Shown in pieces: positions 43,728 to 55,446 of a DNA stretch of 64,000 nucleotides. This stretch comes from Ctenosaura bakeri (lineage: Eukaryota > Chordata > Lepidosauria > Squamata > Iguanidae): contig CAOLHI010000354.1 in the NCBI GenBank assembly GCA_948474755.1, forward strand, positions 124,001 to 188,000, in the 5' to 3' direction. A program made the position numbers and the translations under genes. Positions within the stretch are counted from its first letter, which is position 1, and each line of letters begins with the position of its first letter. Below the pieces are notes generated by a model. It made no database searches and was not told the DNA's origin. It saw only the letters and a list, made by a program, of their open reading frames with translations.

Positions 43728-46241
43728 AAAGTATAATGCTAAATGTTTTCAACATGGCTTCATAAAGGACCAGGACAGATCCAGATCACAAGGGGAGAGC
43801 CTTCATTGCTGCAAAATGGAGAAAGGAAATTTTATTGCCTTCTTTTATTGCTTTTGTTCCCAGGGACTTCATAGATTTGTTTTTTGTGGGAGACAGGACC
43901 TGAATTTCTGTCTGCATTGGTTGTCTCTCTCTCTGTCTGTAATATTACAAACAAACAAGATGCAGACCTGTGACTCCAGCAAAGTCACCTTTCTTCCTTT
44001 GCATGATTTTTAATGAAAAGACCAGTATGCTTTCAAAAGTTAGTGTAATGATTTTTGTATCTCCTGGTTCACCCAATAAAGGTGTCACCACAGTGTTATT
44101 TTGACTTTCAGAAGTTTCCTAGTCATTCTTGAGAGCATAGGGACATGCTGAGGACTTCTCTCTTTCCACCTCTTTCTTCCACCCTTACAAATGGACACAT
44201 TCCATACCACTAGTGACAGCTATAGCCCTGCTCAGGCATTATGCCTAAATAGAGTACAAGAAACATGTGTAAGAGGGGTGAGGCTGCACATGCCAGTCCT
44301 GTTGTCCAGTGACCCAAATCCCATCATGTTGAGTCAATCTGCAGGAAGTTTCTACTTTGGTTTGTTTGAACCAGGACCAGTAGCCAGGCCTCCTGCTTTA
44401 TTGAAGCTCAGAGTCACTCAAAGGGTTCTATTTATGGGGAGGTACAGGCAAGACGGGGCAGCACATGCAGGAATGTTGGTGGTCCCCCCATCTTACATGT
44501 GTTAGTGTTTGCTGTCAGTTAGGGTCAGTGTCAATCATGATTAGCTTCAGAACCAAGGTTAGAAGATAGTTTGCAAAGCATAGTTAAGGCTAGCTCTGAT
44601 TACAGTTGATGCAGACCTGATTCTGTTCATAATTAACTTTGACTGGGGATAGTTAGAAGAATTTGGGAAAGGAAAGAACTGAGGCCAGCATCTTGTTATG
44701 ACTTACATGGGAGTAAGTGCAATTTACATGCATTTAAGTCCATTTTTGGTTGTGGCACAGAGGGCTATTCACTTGCCCTTGTACTCTGTCTCAAAACTTC
44801 CCATTGGTCAGCAGTGTGCAAGCCTCAAGAGGGGCCCCTGCTGGGATTATGTATAGGTGAAGGAGGGAAAGATTATTCAAACCACGAAGAGCTGGGTTCT
44901 TTGAGTTCTTATGCAAAGGAAAAGTTGGGTGTGTTCCATTTGAAAGTGCACCTTCATCTTTTCTCTCCTGACTGAGCTAAGACCAGCTGCTTCTCCTTAG
45001 ACTGAATCACATCCCTCCTTCCTTTTCCACTGGTAACTGACAAGTACAGGAGGCCCTCCTGAGATGAGACAGCTGCCAGGGTGTAGGATCTTGGCTATGG
45101 AGGGTGAAAATGTGGGCTGCTCTCAGTCTCCTAACCATGATTACTAAATCTCCAGTGTTATAATCACACTGGACTTTAGTCACTGGTTTTATTTCAGTTC
45201 TTGCTCGTATAAGCTGCCTAACATTTCAATATTCAGACAATCACCACAGGTATATTTCAGATGCTGAAAATTCCATATTTTGAATTTTAAAAGGCTTAAC
45301 TGAGGATCCAGACTTTCAACTCAATTGGATGTCAAATTTACTCTGCAAAGAGAGCGGAAGTTTCATGAATATGGAATAACATATTTGTTTCAGACCAGCA
45401 TAAATGGGCACTCAGCATAGTTCCAACATCACACTGTTAGCAGCTTGTATTAGACAAGGAAACATAAAGCAAGGCAGATAAAATGTGTAAGCTTTCAAGG
45501 TCTTGTTCAAATGAATATGTCCATGATGATCAAGAATATTGGAGAAAGATTTACTAAGCAGGATTAGATTTTTTTCCCCTCTCAAGTAAAATTTTACCAC
45601 CCGGTTTTTCCTTGAGACTTTCCCATATACCTTATATAGCACTGCATGTATTTGTATTATAATTGCATTTGTCTTTGAAACTATTTTTCCTTCAGGACAG
45701 CCTTCACTTTGGCCTTGGTTTGATTATATACTTCTCATGCCAAAGGAAAACCCATAAGTATTCATGACAAAATTACATTTTTCACGGCCAGTATCTTCTC
45801 CTCTAATTATGAGTCCCTACTCAAAGTAACTTCTTTTCTGGTTTTTTTTTAAAGCTCTTTTGCTCTGCTGCAATGTAACCCTTTGTTTGTATCACTTTCA
45901 CATTTGTAACAAATAAAATACGAGATTATAAACATGCATATACATATATTTTAGAAAATGCTCCTAGGACTAAAGGAATCTATGCAGCTGTTTGCTGCTG
46001 GATGGCATAGGACAGGAAGCGACAGCGTTTTATAATTATACTGATCTGGGTTTGTAATAAAGGAACATTAACTCAGGGAGCTTTTAATTATAAACTTGAG
46101 CCCAGTGTCTGCTCTTGGTAAGTCAGGGGGTGTGATCCCATCAGATCTTTTTTAATTCTGAACTGGAGAAAAACCACCTTGCATGGTTTCCTGTAGTTAA
46201 CTTTATAGAAAATTATAGGTGCTAAAGGTCTATTATTTCTA
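43728..46241. other. No gene recognised
   Basis: About 2.5 kb of non-coding DNA without recognised repeats. No splice-delimited exon found. Confidence 0.42.
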
Positions 46242-46798
46242 AGGCCCTTTCCACAGGAGGCTGGTGAATCAGTTCGTGCCATTTCTTTCCAGATTTTCTG
46301 GGCTCAAAGCAAGGCAGACTTTCCCTTATTTCCTTCTGCACAGCTATTGCGTATATTCCATTCTGATTAGGAGGAATGTGAATTCATGAATTCACACTGC
46401 CTCTACCATGGCCACTCCCACTACTCCCCTCACCCCACCCTGTTGGCTGTGATTGGTCCTTTTGTTTTTGCATGGTTTTGCATATGTGCACACGTGCGTT
46501 AGTCCATATTACCCCCTGGCCCCTCCCATGAGCCCTCCCCTGACCACCAATTCGCATTGGCGCGAATGTATTTGTCTGTACCACTGTGAAAGTACAAATT
46601 GGATCGATCTGGAAAATTGGAAAACTGATTTCTTCTGGTTTTCAAATCGCACGCTTTACCACCACATGGGGGTACATTTAGTTGGAATTATGTGCGGAAT
46701 GAAGGTAAATAAACTGAACCTAGTCTGCTCCAAGGTGCAGAAGACCTCCGTGACAAGACACATTGGCCCGCCTTAATAACCACGTGCAGAAAGGACCA
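46242..46798. mobile_element. Possible hAT-type element, degraded termini
   Basis: AAGGCCCTTTCCACAGG at the left and CACGTGCAGAAAGGACC at the right form imperfect inverted ends of the same TTTCC(A/G)CA type as the other elements here. The interior is more GC-rich than its surroundings. The termini match at only about 10 of 13 positions. Confidence 0.35.
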
Positions 46799-48030
46799 AA
46801 GTCTATGTAACTAATCCTGTTATTAGAACTAAGAAAATTTAAGGAGAATTGGACTACAGTTCCTAGAATCCCCTAGTGAGCATGTAGCTTCCACAGGCAC
46901 TTTATTACACAACATGTCTGCCCAATCTCTCTCTCTCCCTGTATCTGTGCTGATGTTCTTAAGAGGATTGTCCATTGACTGGCAATGATCCCAGTATATA
47001 GCTGTGCATTCCAAGTGGTGATGCTGCCCCTGTTTCCTACCACGACTCCCAACCACTTACTGCTGCTACCACTTTAGGTTTCTGATATTTTGACTCCTAG
47101 GGAAAGTTAACTTTGCTTTCCACTGGCTGGACCTCCCCCTGTTCCCCATTTGGCATATTCCATAACCCTGATAATAAAAAGAATCATGAAATGATACTGA
47201 CAGTTCATCACTGCAGCAATAGGTATAAAAAAAAACACCACCAAATGGAATACAGAAAGATAAATGACAAGGTAGAGATGGGGAATATGCTGTCATACCC
47301 AGGTCAGTTGTGGCTCATATGCTCCTGCATATGGTACTCTAGAGGGATATTTGGAACCCTCAATAGCCTGCTGTGACTTGTTTAGTGAGCAATTTGCAGA
47401 TAAAATTACTTGCATCAACTCCAAGTCCAGACTGGAAACGGTGCAAATGCCAGATGTTCTTTTAGTTCCTTTAGGGTGTTCCTCTGGTAGTTGCTCAAAT
47501 CAATTTTAGTCGTAAAGCCAAACAGTTTTAGTTGTGAAGCTTGTGTAGCTGCTCATATGAACAATATGTTCAGCAAAAACAAGAAATGACCTAATGAGTC
47601 TGTGTGCTCCTTTGAGAATGCCTCTGTGAAAACCTGGTCACCTTAAGTGAGCTGATGGTGAGCCACTCCTAACAATGCTAGATCCATTAGATTTGTCTCT
47701 CAATTGACTAATCACAGGTCAGTGATCCACCCCTGTTAGTACAGATACTCAAGAGGGTGACGGTCATTCAATGCTAGGCATTCTTAAACTATACTCATTA
47801 TCTATTCCCATTTTAACTGATATTCTAACCCAGTGTGGGAAGTGAATTTTGTTTTTGTTCCCCTGTGCATCACTGGGAGATAGGCAAGGAAGATACAAGA
47901 GTCTTTATTTTCCTGGATATCTTAGCAGGTTGGTAGCTTGCATATTTTAAAATAATAGCAAAATTAGGTATTTATCCTTGTTATATTGCTCCTTCCATAT
48001 TTAACAGAGAATGGGTAGGAGAACGAAGTA
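46799..48030. other. No gene recognised
   Basis: Non-coding DNA with nothing identifiable. Confidence 0.45.
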
Positions 48031-48549
48031 CAGAGGCTTATCACACCATTAATACCACATTGTTCCACTGGAATCCCACTGTAGCTACTCTTGTGATTGT
48101 ATTGGGTTATTAACACTCTCTATCACACCCTTTTGACATCGGTGGATGAGTAGCATCATTCTCACTGTTCTTCCCCGCACATTACAGCATTATTGCTGAG
48201 TCCTTTTCCCCACCCCACACCTCATGATTGGTCTGGAAGTTATTGGGCAGAGATCTCTTTGAGAGTAGCTGAGGGTGGGACAACCTGGGAATGCCCACAC
48301 TGTGTCCACTACTGGATCAGCTATGGAAGGAAGCACTATGAGGAAATCACACTCCCTCAGCTAACTAAATTGTTGTGGGAAAGAGGGTTATTAATGGATT
48401 ATTTACAGCATGAAAAAAGGGCACAGTTCAAATGGATAGCAACACAATAGCTGCTGGTGAGCAACGACGTCATGTGATCGGACTGATCCCAAACCAGGAA
48501 TAATGCATTGCTCTGGCAGTATGACACCTTGGTGTGATAAGGTCCACAG
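48031..48549. mobile_element. Non-autonomous DNA transposon, family D copy 2
   Basis: Sibling of 29451-30073. It starts CAGAGGCTTATCACACCATT, ends TTGGTGTGATAAGGTCC, and shares CATTGTTCCACT, TGTATTGGGTTA, GGATGAGTAGCATC and GTAGCTGAGGGTGGGACAAC. The inverted termini are about 14 bp (CTTATCACACC/GGTGTGATAAG). No transposase. Confidence 0.72.
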
Positions 48550-48912
48550 AGGAAGCAACTCATTTGCTACTTCAGTTTGGGGTGCTGGGTGGAAACTGTC
48601 AGAATTCATTTGCACTGACTGCAGTCAATATTATTATGGGATGGATCCAAACTTGTAATAGAGGAAACCTCCTTCTGCTTCTCTTCTGGTCCGCATCCCT
48701 GCCCCAGACAAAGACCTTGGCTCTTTTGGAAACCTGAAGTATGGATTGGTGCATTTTAGCTTCCTTTAGTTATTCTTCCTAGCTATTTGATTTATACTTA
48801 TAGCTAGAGGTAGTGGTATGCACAGTATTAATTATATAGGAATGACAAATGCCTTTCAGGCACTGTTTTCTGTCCCTAGGATCTTACAGTCTTTATAATC
48901 TTAAATTAATAG
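48550..48912. other. No gene recognised
   Basis: Short non-coding interval. Confidence 0.45.
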
Positions 48913-49152
48913 TATGCTGTTGCTGCTGCTGCTGTTGTTGCTGCTGCTACTGCTGCTGCTGCTGTGTGCCTTCAAGTCATTTCTGACTTAAGGCAATCCT
49001 AAGGCAAACCTATCACAGGGGTTTCTAGGGGCTAAGAGGATGTGACATGCCCAAGGTCACCCAGTGGGTTTCCATGTCCAAGCAGGGAATCAAAACCTGG
49101 TCTCCAGGGTCATAGTTCAGCACTCAAACCAATACATCACATTGGCTCTCAA
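48913..49152 (-). mobile_element. Sauria-type SINE with (GCT)n tail
   Basis: Minus-strand SINE. The plus strand starts with the (GCT)n tail (48918-48965), then TGTGCCTTCAAGTCATTTCT, CCCAAGGTCACCCAGTGGGT, CTGGTCTCCAGGGTCATAG and the head CAAACCAATACATCACATTG. Complete from head to tail. Confidence 0.88.
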
Positions 49153-49348
49153 TAGTATGTTATTAAGACCAACTACGTGACTGTTCCATCTGTGACCAAG
49201 CAGGACGTAGGCATGAAGATCTGTCAAGTTGCTTTGGATCCAACTGTGTTGCTGCAGGCATTGTCAGCTGCAACCACCATTCTCTTTGACAGTGACTCTA
49301 CAGTTTAGGCATCATGACTCTTCTTTTGTACGGCAGCTATAAAGATTG
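49153..49348. other. No gene recognised
   Basis: Short non-coding interval before a hairpin. Confidence 0.45.
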
Positions 49349-49441
49349 CATAAAGATGAAAATCATTACAAAATCTGGTTTTGGAAATCAGTACTGGCCT
49401 TGTTTTCATCACCAGATTTTGCAATGATTTTCACCATTATG
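49349..49441. repeat. 31-bp inverted repeat (hairpin)
   Basis: Arms 49349-49379 and 49411-49441 match as inverted repeats at 28 of 31 positions (left arm core TGAAAATCATTACAAAATCT), with a 31-nt loop. It may be a very small foldback element or a transcribed hairpin. Confidence 0.85.
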
Positions 49442-50463
49442 TAACCTGTCAATGCTTGGTCAGTCCACGGCACTGTCATACCTGAAGGACAGTGCCAATG
49501 GATCTTCAGTTTCTGTCTTTGTCACTTCTCTGTCTCTGTCATTTTCTACAATACACCACAGGATAATGCAAAATAACATATGTTGCCAGATGTATCAAGG
49601 AGACAAGCTTTTCCTTGGTACCTCCCTTTTCTTGTGCTGTAGGGAAAAAGTTTAGAATAAGCCCTGACACAAATATGATGAATGACAAGTGTATCTTGCA
49701 CCTTTTTTTTTTTGTCTGATGGAGCCGTAGAAACTTGTTCAAGAGTGGGCTACAAGAGTGAAGCCTTCAGTTTGTAAATCTTCTCCCTCTCCCAACCTCT
49801 GAGTGTGATTGGTTCACAGTTTGGTCCATTATAGGAAGACCAAGTAAATTAACATTCTTTATTAGGCTCTCACTTGGGAAAATGAAATTGACAAAAGGGT
49901 CTATGATTGCTATGAGACTGGAGTTCCGCTGCGGAAGAAATGCAGCCACAGGGCTTGGCCATATATAACCCACTTGGAATGAGCATGTTCAGGTAAGACA
50001 ATAGGGGGCTGAAGGGCTCAGCTGTGCAAGGTGAAAATAATTAGAGACAGTTTGTCTTCATCTTAGGCTGGTGAAAATGGGAAGGGAGGGATGAGCATGC
50101 ATTTGTTCCTGGGACCAGGTAGGTGTGGGAGCAGGGGGTAAGGACTGAAGCCTGAATTCCTTCCTGTATACACTCTTGTTCTGTCCTTTTCACCCCTCAA
50201 GGATGAAGAACCAAAGGCATGCTTATCCGCACTTATCATCATTTGAGATCATTGTTGGTTTTTTGTACTACTGCTCCCATATTTTCAAAAAATTGCAACT
50301 GAATCCTGAAACTGCTTTCAGTCTCCTTTTGCGTAGTCATAATTGCTGGGTTTTTAAAAAATTAATTCTAATATTATGCTATCTCTGTTGCTATTCTTTT
50401 AATCTGTTGCTGTTCCCTGCCTTGATTCTTAGGGAAAGGAGAGTAATAATGGTAGTAGTGGTA

Positions 50464-50508
<45 letters not shown>

Positions 50509-51585
50509 TTTAGTTGTAGTGAAAGCAATTAATTTTTTGGTTTCTGGTATCAGCTGGAGAACCATTACCTTTTGTGTGTCTGGAACATCTAAATTTAATT
50601 GGCAGTTTTCCTTTGTATTTCCACCACTACTACTTCTGCATTTGTCCTTTTCAGGAAAAAAAAAAAGACTGCTAATTAAGAAAAGGCAGATCTTTTTTAG
50701 TACCTTTTGATTGGTTGTGGTAGGAGGCTTCAGCCTAGAAGTACCTTCATTCCTCCAAGAGCAAATAATGTGCAACAAAATAGAAAATCCCAAAAATCCA
50801 CATATAAACACACTTAAGGTACCTGTTGTGAATTTTTCACCATTGCACCATTGCATCTCACAACAATTCTTCTGTGTGTGTAGACAGATACAGGTACCTG
50901 TGAACAGAGTGGTGTGCATTTTTTGGCTGCTTTTAGTTCAAGTGGTGACACTTTTTAAATGTGATGTAAAAGGTTGACTTTGCAATGGATACAAGGGTCA
51001 GTAATTCTGGACTGGGCACAACCCTGCTGTGAAAAGAAAAGGGAGGGGAGAATTGTTTCATCTCTGACACAAGGGCTAACAAATCAGCAATGTTGTAGAG
51101 CTCTGCTTTGAAAAAGGATGAAAGCTTCCTGGTTCATACAAGTATTAGACAATGAGCACTGTGGACAGTTTTTCTTGGAAAGGGGAAGACAGAGCCAACC
51201 AACTGATGCTTGGCAAATCTAGCTTCTATCAAACCCCAGAAAATCAGTTCTCCAGTGTCCACCCTGGGTGAGAAGTCTGTTCAGCTGAGAGCAGGTGTGC
51301 TGATTTTGTGCATCACACATACATACACACACACACACAACATTATTCTTCAAAAAAAAAAAACATTATGTTTGTATTACTGCTTCTCTCCCCGCTAGCA
51401 TGTTTCAGGTGACACCATTAATTCTAAGGGTTTTTTTTACACTCTCCTCCAGCTTAGCTATGTTTACCTTTAAGGCCACAAAATATCTCCTCTCAGTAAT
51501 ATCAATTACACTGATGACCCTGAATATCATCTGCGATGTTTGTTCATCTATACACCTTGGTCACAAATTATTATCATAGGTATTG
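49442..51585. other. No gene; (ATT)n microsatellite at 50464-50505
   Basis: Non-coding. The (ATT)n run is about 42 bp. The repeat-free part 49780-50000 has a TATA-like CCATATATAACCC at 49959-49971 but nothing else of a promoter. An (AC)n run lies at about 51325-51340. Confidence 0.45.
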
Positions 51586-51768
51586 TTGTTGTATGCCTTC
51601 AAGTTGTTTCGAACTTATGGAGACCTAGCCAATTACAGGGTTTTCTGGGGCTCAGAGTGTGAGACACACCCAAGGGCACCTAGTGGGTTTCCATGGCTGA
51701 GTGGGATATCAAACCCTGGTCTCCAGGGTCATAGGCTAGTGCTCAAACCACTATATCATGCTGGCTTA
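51586..51768 (-). mobile_element. Sauria-type SINE
   Basis: Minus-strand copy: tail and 3' body TTGTATGCCTTCAAGTTGTT, middle GGGCACCTAGTGGGTTTCCA, B box region CCCTGGTCTCCAGGGTCATA, head CAAACCACTATATCATGCTG. Confidence 0.87.
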
Positions 51769-53019
51769 TCATAGATACAGCAAGTATAATACATATAATC
51801 AGGTTTAATTGTGAATAAATATGCCTCTTATTATAGTAACTACTGTTTGTGCAATGCCTCTAGGGAGAAATCTCCATGATTGGAGGATGGTTCTAGGGGT
51901 TCTAAGGAGGTGGAATGGAGGGGCTCATGTTCTAGATTATTCCTTTCTCTTAGAAGTCCAAGTGCCAAAGGAGTCAAATTTTCCCCTGCTTTCTCAGGCT
52001 GAGGAATGTATGCAAGCAGTGTCCTCAGAGCAGAAGCAATTCTTTAAACAGGGGCTGTCAGTGACCACCCTCTCTTATCTCCTGCCAATGCATTCATTTT
52101 TTCCTGTCCCCCAAAACGAGCAACCACTCTCTAGAGAGAATTCTGGACTGCACTTTTATTGTAGCCTCAGATGGCTCTTATTCACAGGACAAAGGCCCAG
52201 AGATCGTCTTCTGCTTGTAGCCTTCCTCTTTGTTTGTTTGTTTTTTGTCTTTCTTTTTTTTACTTTCTAGAGAGAATCCATGAAAGAAAAATTATGAAAA
52301 ATTTGTAAGCAGTTCTAGCCCTTTAACTAGAAGTACGCTAAGTCTGCTCCAGTCACTTCCCTCTGTTCTTACCTTCCACAGAAAATGTGGCATACCGCTT
52401 TTTATATGCTGTCTTTACTGACAGGGAAAGTGGAAGAACACATTTTCTTAACTTTACAATGTTGCAACTTCTGCATTGCTGTCATTACCCAACCAACCAA
52501 CCAACAGCTGTAATTATATTCTTTATTTTCCCCAAGATTAGGAGCTGTCTTCCTATGGGACTTGAGGTTAACCAAAACCAAGCATTTTTATTTTGTATAA
52601 TGGGTGCTGCTTACAAGACACCCAAGCCAATCAGCTTCACTGGTCATATCTAAGACCCCCCCCAAAAAAAACACCCTGCACTGATCTGTACCCAGGAGGA
52701 GTTCAAGGTCATTCTAGCCCTGTTGGTATCTCAGGAGATGGTTTGCAGGGTGTGTGGGTGGGTTATGGGATGACAGGTGCAGCTTCCAGTGTCTGGAGCC
52801 ATTCCTGATGCTGCACCCATGATTACTGCTGCTGCTATAATAGTCAAGTTGTGTCCAATTCATTACCTGCAGTAGAAAGTGCTGTGTGTATATCATTCCC
52901 TCCTGCTATTCTGTTGGCCTTCATCACTGGAGGTGCAAAAAATGCTTCTGAAACAAAGTGTAAAAGCACTGAACAGTAAAGAAAAAGAGCACTCTGAAGA
53001 TTGTCTGTTCCAGCTCATA
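51769..53019. other. No gene recognised
   Basis: Non-coding, with an AACC run at 52492-52505 and a small CTGCTG stretch near 52827. Confidence 0.45.
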
Positions 53020-53167
53020 CAAAGGGTATCTGCTACTGTTACTATTATTTGCCATCAAATCAGCCTTGACTTTTGAGAAACCTATGAATGAGAGACCTCT
53101 ATGTCCCCTGTTCTCAAGAGCCATCTTTAGGACTTGCAAATTCCCCTTTTCCTGCTGCAACCCACTT

Positions 53168-53402
53168 TGTTGTTGCTATTATTGTGTGCCTTCAAGTTTT
53201 TTCCACATTAAGGTGACCATAAGGCAACCCTATCAAAGGTTTTCTTGGCAAGATTTGTTCAGAGGGGGTTTGGCATTGCCTTATTCTGAGGTTGTGAGTG
53301 TGTGACTTGCCCAAGATCACACAGTGCATTTTTCATGGCAAAGCAGGGATTTGAACTGTGGTTTCTCTGAGTCCTAATCCAACCTATATACCACATTGGC
53401 TT
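53168..53402 (-). mobile_element. Sauria-type SINE inserted in the RTE-like fragment
   Basis: Tail TGTTGTTGCTATTATTGTGT, 3' body GCCTTCAAGTTTTTTCC, AAGGCAACCCTATCAAAGG, then GACTTGCCCAAGATCACACA and the head ATACCACATTGGC. Full-length minus-strand copy. Confidence 0.85.
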
Positions 53403-53405
53403 TGC

Positions 53406-53468
53406 CTTCCACTTCTTCTGAGTGCTATAGTCATTGGAAAGGACTACAGTACTCAGAAGAAGTGGAAG
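53406..53468. repeat. Near-perfect 27-bp hairpin
   Basis: The stem pairs 53406-53432 with 53442-53468: 27 positions with one mismatch and one G-T pair, loop of 9 nt. The left arm starts CTTCCACTTCTTCTGAGT. It is directly adjacent to the SINE head. Stability and size are in the range of microRNA precursors or of a tiny foldback element. Confidence 0.9.
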
Positions 53469-53764
53469 TCATGTCATCTCATGGTATGTCCAAAGAATGA
53501 TAGCTTCAGTTTGGCTAATTTGGCTCCTAGTAAGAGTTCAAGCCTGATGTGCTCTACGGTGCATCCAGTTATCTTTTTGGCTGTCCATGCGACCTGCAGA
53601 ACTCTCCTCCAGCATCTGCTTTGCTAATGACTTCTTTGCCATGTCTGTTGATTGCAATGTGGTCAGCAGCCCAGCCCCCATTTTCCAGCTTTTTCATTTT
53701 TTTTGTTTTTGAAGCTTAAGGACAAAAAAGGTAGAATATAAATATTATTGGGCTCTCTGTGGAA

Positions 53765-53845
53765 GGAAGAATATGTGTATATGTGTGTTTTCAAGTTGCC
53801 TGCCAACTTATGGCAACCTTATGAATTTAATCAGTTTTCTTAGGA
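53765..53845 (-). mobile_element. 5S-Sauria/Sauria SINE 3' fragment
   Basis: TTTTCAAGTTGCCTGCCAAC, TTATGGCAACCTTATGAAT and AGTTTTCTTAGG are the reverse complement of the 3' body of the 5S-Sauria SINE. The head is missing. Confidence 0.65.
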
Positions 53846-54730
53846 GGAATAACAGCTCATAAATTTAAATGCTGCCATTTGCTTAAGAATTATCTGGTTG
53901 ATTTGCTTGCAGGCTCTCAGGTAGCTTGGGCTGAGCAAAGACTGAAGGAAACAAGCAAACAAATCCCCACAAATTTGAACTCCAAGGTATGCTTCTGGCA
54001 TTGTAGAAGATATGAGTGTTTGGAATGGTGGAAGGCAGAAGCCTCATCCCAGCATTTTGTGTTCTGTCCCTTGAGGTGTAGCACTTTCGAAGTGCATCTA
54101 GATTGTGTTTTTCCTTCCTTTCAACTAGTGTGCTTTCACAAGTGATGCTAAAGCCTTTTTAGTCTCAGAGTAGAATTACTGGTAAATTCTGTTACAGTAG
54201 GAAAGAAAGTAGCAGAACAAATGTACAATTGCAATCAAATGTGCATTTAACTGGTGTACATTTTGCATCAAATTATAGAGGTAGGAATCTACTAAACCCA
54301 CCCACCCACACATACACACTTAAGTGTTATTTCTGTAAATGACTTTAATACCTTTAAAATGTTTCCGTTTAATAGTATCTATTGCTGTCTTAGATAGTTA
54401 AATGAGTGAAGCTTAAATTGGGTTTTGGCATCTCCTAGGCATTTAACTTGAATGTAAAGCCTAGACTGGCGAGTATGTATATATCCTCTCACCCTGCAGA
54501 TAAGCCAAACCAAAACAGAAACCTTCTGGCTGCACTCATACTCATTTTGGATTTTGTATACAGCCATGGACTAACCTCAGTAGTGGCTGCTGGATTAATT
54601 TGTGACTCCTTAAGAGACCCTGGAGGACCACATAGTACTGCCTCAGCCACCATTTTGTGTGACTAGCAGTGACATTTTACCTCTTCTGGTCACTTTCATG
54701 GGGAGTGTAGGGAGGAACTTCCATCTATCC
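53846..54730. other. No gene recognised
   Basis: Non-coding. An acceptor/donor-framed open segment at 53913-53986 was judged too weak (see rejected items). Confidence 0.42.
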
Positions 54731-54734
54731 ATCA

Positions 54735-55145
54735 TCCACCACTTTATTTACACTCTACCTTTTTCACAGACTGGACTCAAGTGGCCACAAAAGACAAATA
54801 AAAATGCATAGTTAAAAACATACAAACATTCAGATTAAAACAGTATGAAACTAACAGCAGAATCAAAACCATTTAAGACAAAGGTTAAAAGCAGCAGAGC
54901 AATATAAACAGGCCTTCTCTTGTTTAACAACCAATTCCTAAAGGTATGATGGAACAGAAATGTCTTTACCTGCTGTAAAAAAGGCAGCAAAGATGGAGCC
55001 ATCACAAACACTCTGGTGAGGGAGCTCCAGAGTCAACCAGTAAAAAGCCACCAAAATGTCTGTGAAGATGGTGGAATAGAAAGAGGTGGCTCTCCTGAAG
55101 ACCTTAGAGCTCTGAAACAGGAAACACAAGGGGATAAGCAAACCA
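54735..55145 (-). repeat. L2/CR1-like LINE 3' untranslated region
   Basis: CACTTTATTTACACTCTACC, then CAAGTGGCCACAAAAGACAA, A-rich sequence, ACAGGCCTTCTCTTG, and GTGAGGGAGCTCCAGAGTC. This order fits the antisense 3' region of lizard LINEs (tail, 'AAAACAGGCC', 'GGGAGTTCCA'). Confidence 0.55.
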
Positions 55146-55446
55146 CCAGCTAGGAAACAGGTTGGTGGGGGGATTCAAACAAACAAAAGGTGGATATGAT
55201 AATAAATCCTATTGATGAAAAATATATACAGAACACAGAATAACCAAATGCAATTAAATATGACTGATAACCAACCATATGATACAAGATAGAGTGATAC
55301 AAATACAAAACAGAATAATACTAAACACTATGAGTAAGCATAGCAAATGTATATGTGCAGAGAACTACTTAACCCAAAGAACACAGACCAACTAAAGTCA
55401 ATAGGCAGTGAAATATAGCTTATATAATATATCAAGGGCAGCTACA
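55146..55446. other. A-rich sequence, no gene
   Basis: AT-rich with ATACAAATACAAAACAG-type repeats, possibly more LINE untranslated sequence. Confidence 0.4.

Larger units (their letters stand above)
53020..53690 (-). repeat. RTE/BovB-like LINE fragment, interrupted
   Basis: 53030-53155 (TTTGCCATCAAATCAGCC, CTATGAATGAGAGACCTCTA) and 53455-53690 (ATGTCCAAAGAATGATAGCT, TTCAGTTTGGC, AGAGTTCAAGCCTGATG, TTTTTGGCTGTCCATGC, CTCTCCTCCAGCA) follow the order of a LINE I associate with antisense BovB. A SINE and a hairpin sit between the two parts. The family assignment is from memory of the consensus pattern. Confidence 0.45.

Noticed and set aside
49959..49994. TATA-like CCATATATAACCC followed by CAGGTAAGAC, possible promoter and first exon
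   Set aside because: Only about 30 bp separates them and no other core promoter or coding signal is present.
53913..53986. Possible 74-bp exon framed by TTGCTTGCAG and GTATGC
   Set aside because: Open in only one frame with a short pyrimidine tract, length not a multiple of three, no partner exon, and no recognised peptide. Kept as weaker than 31021-31086.
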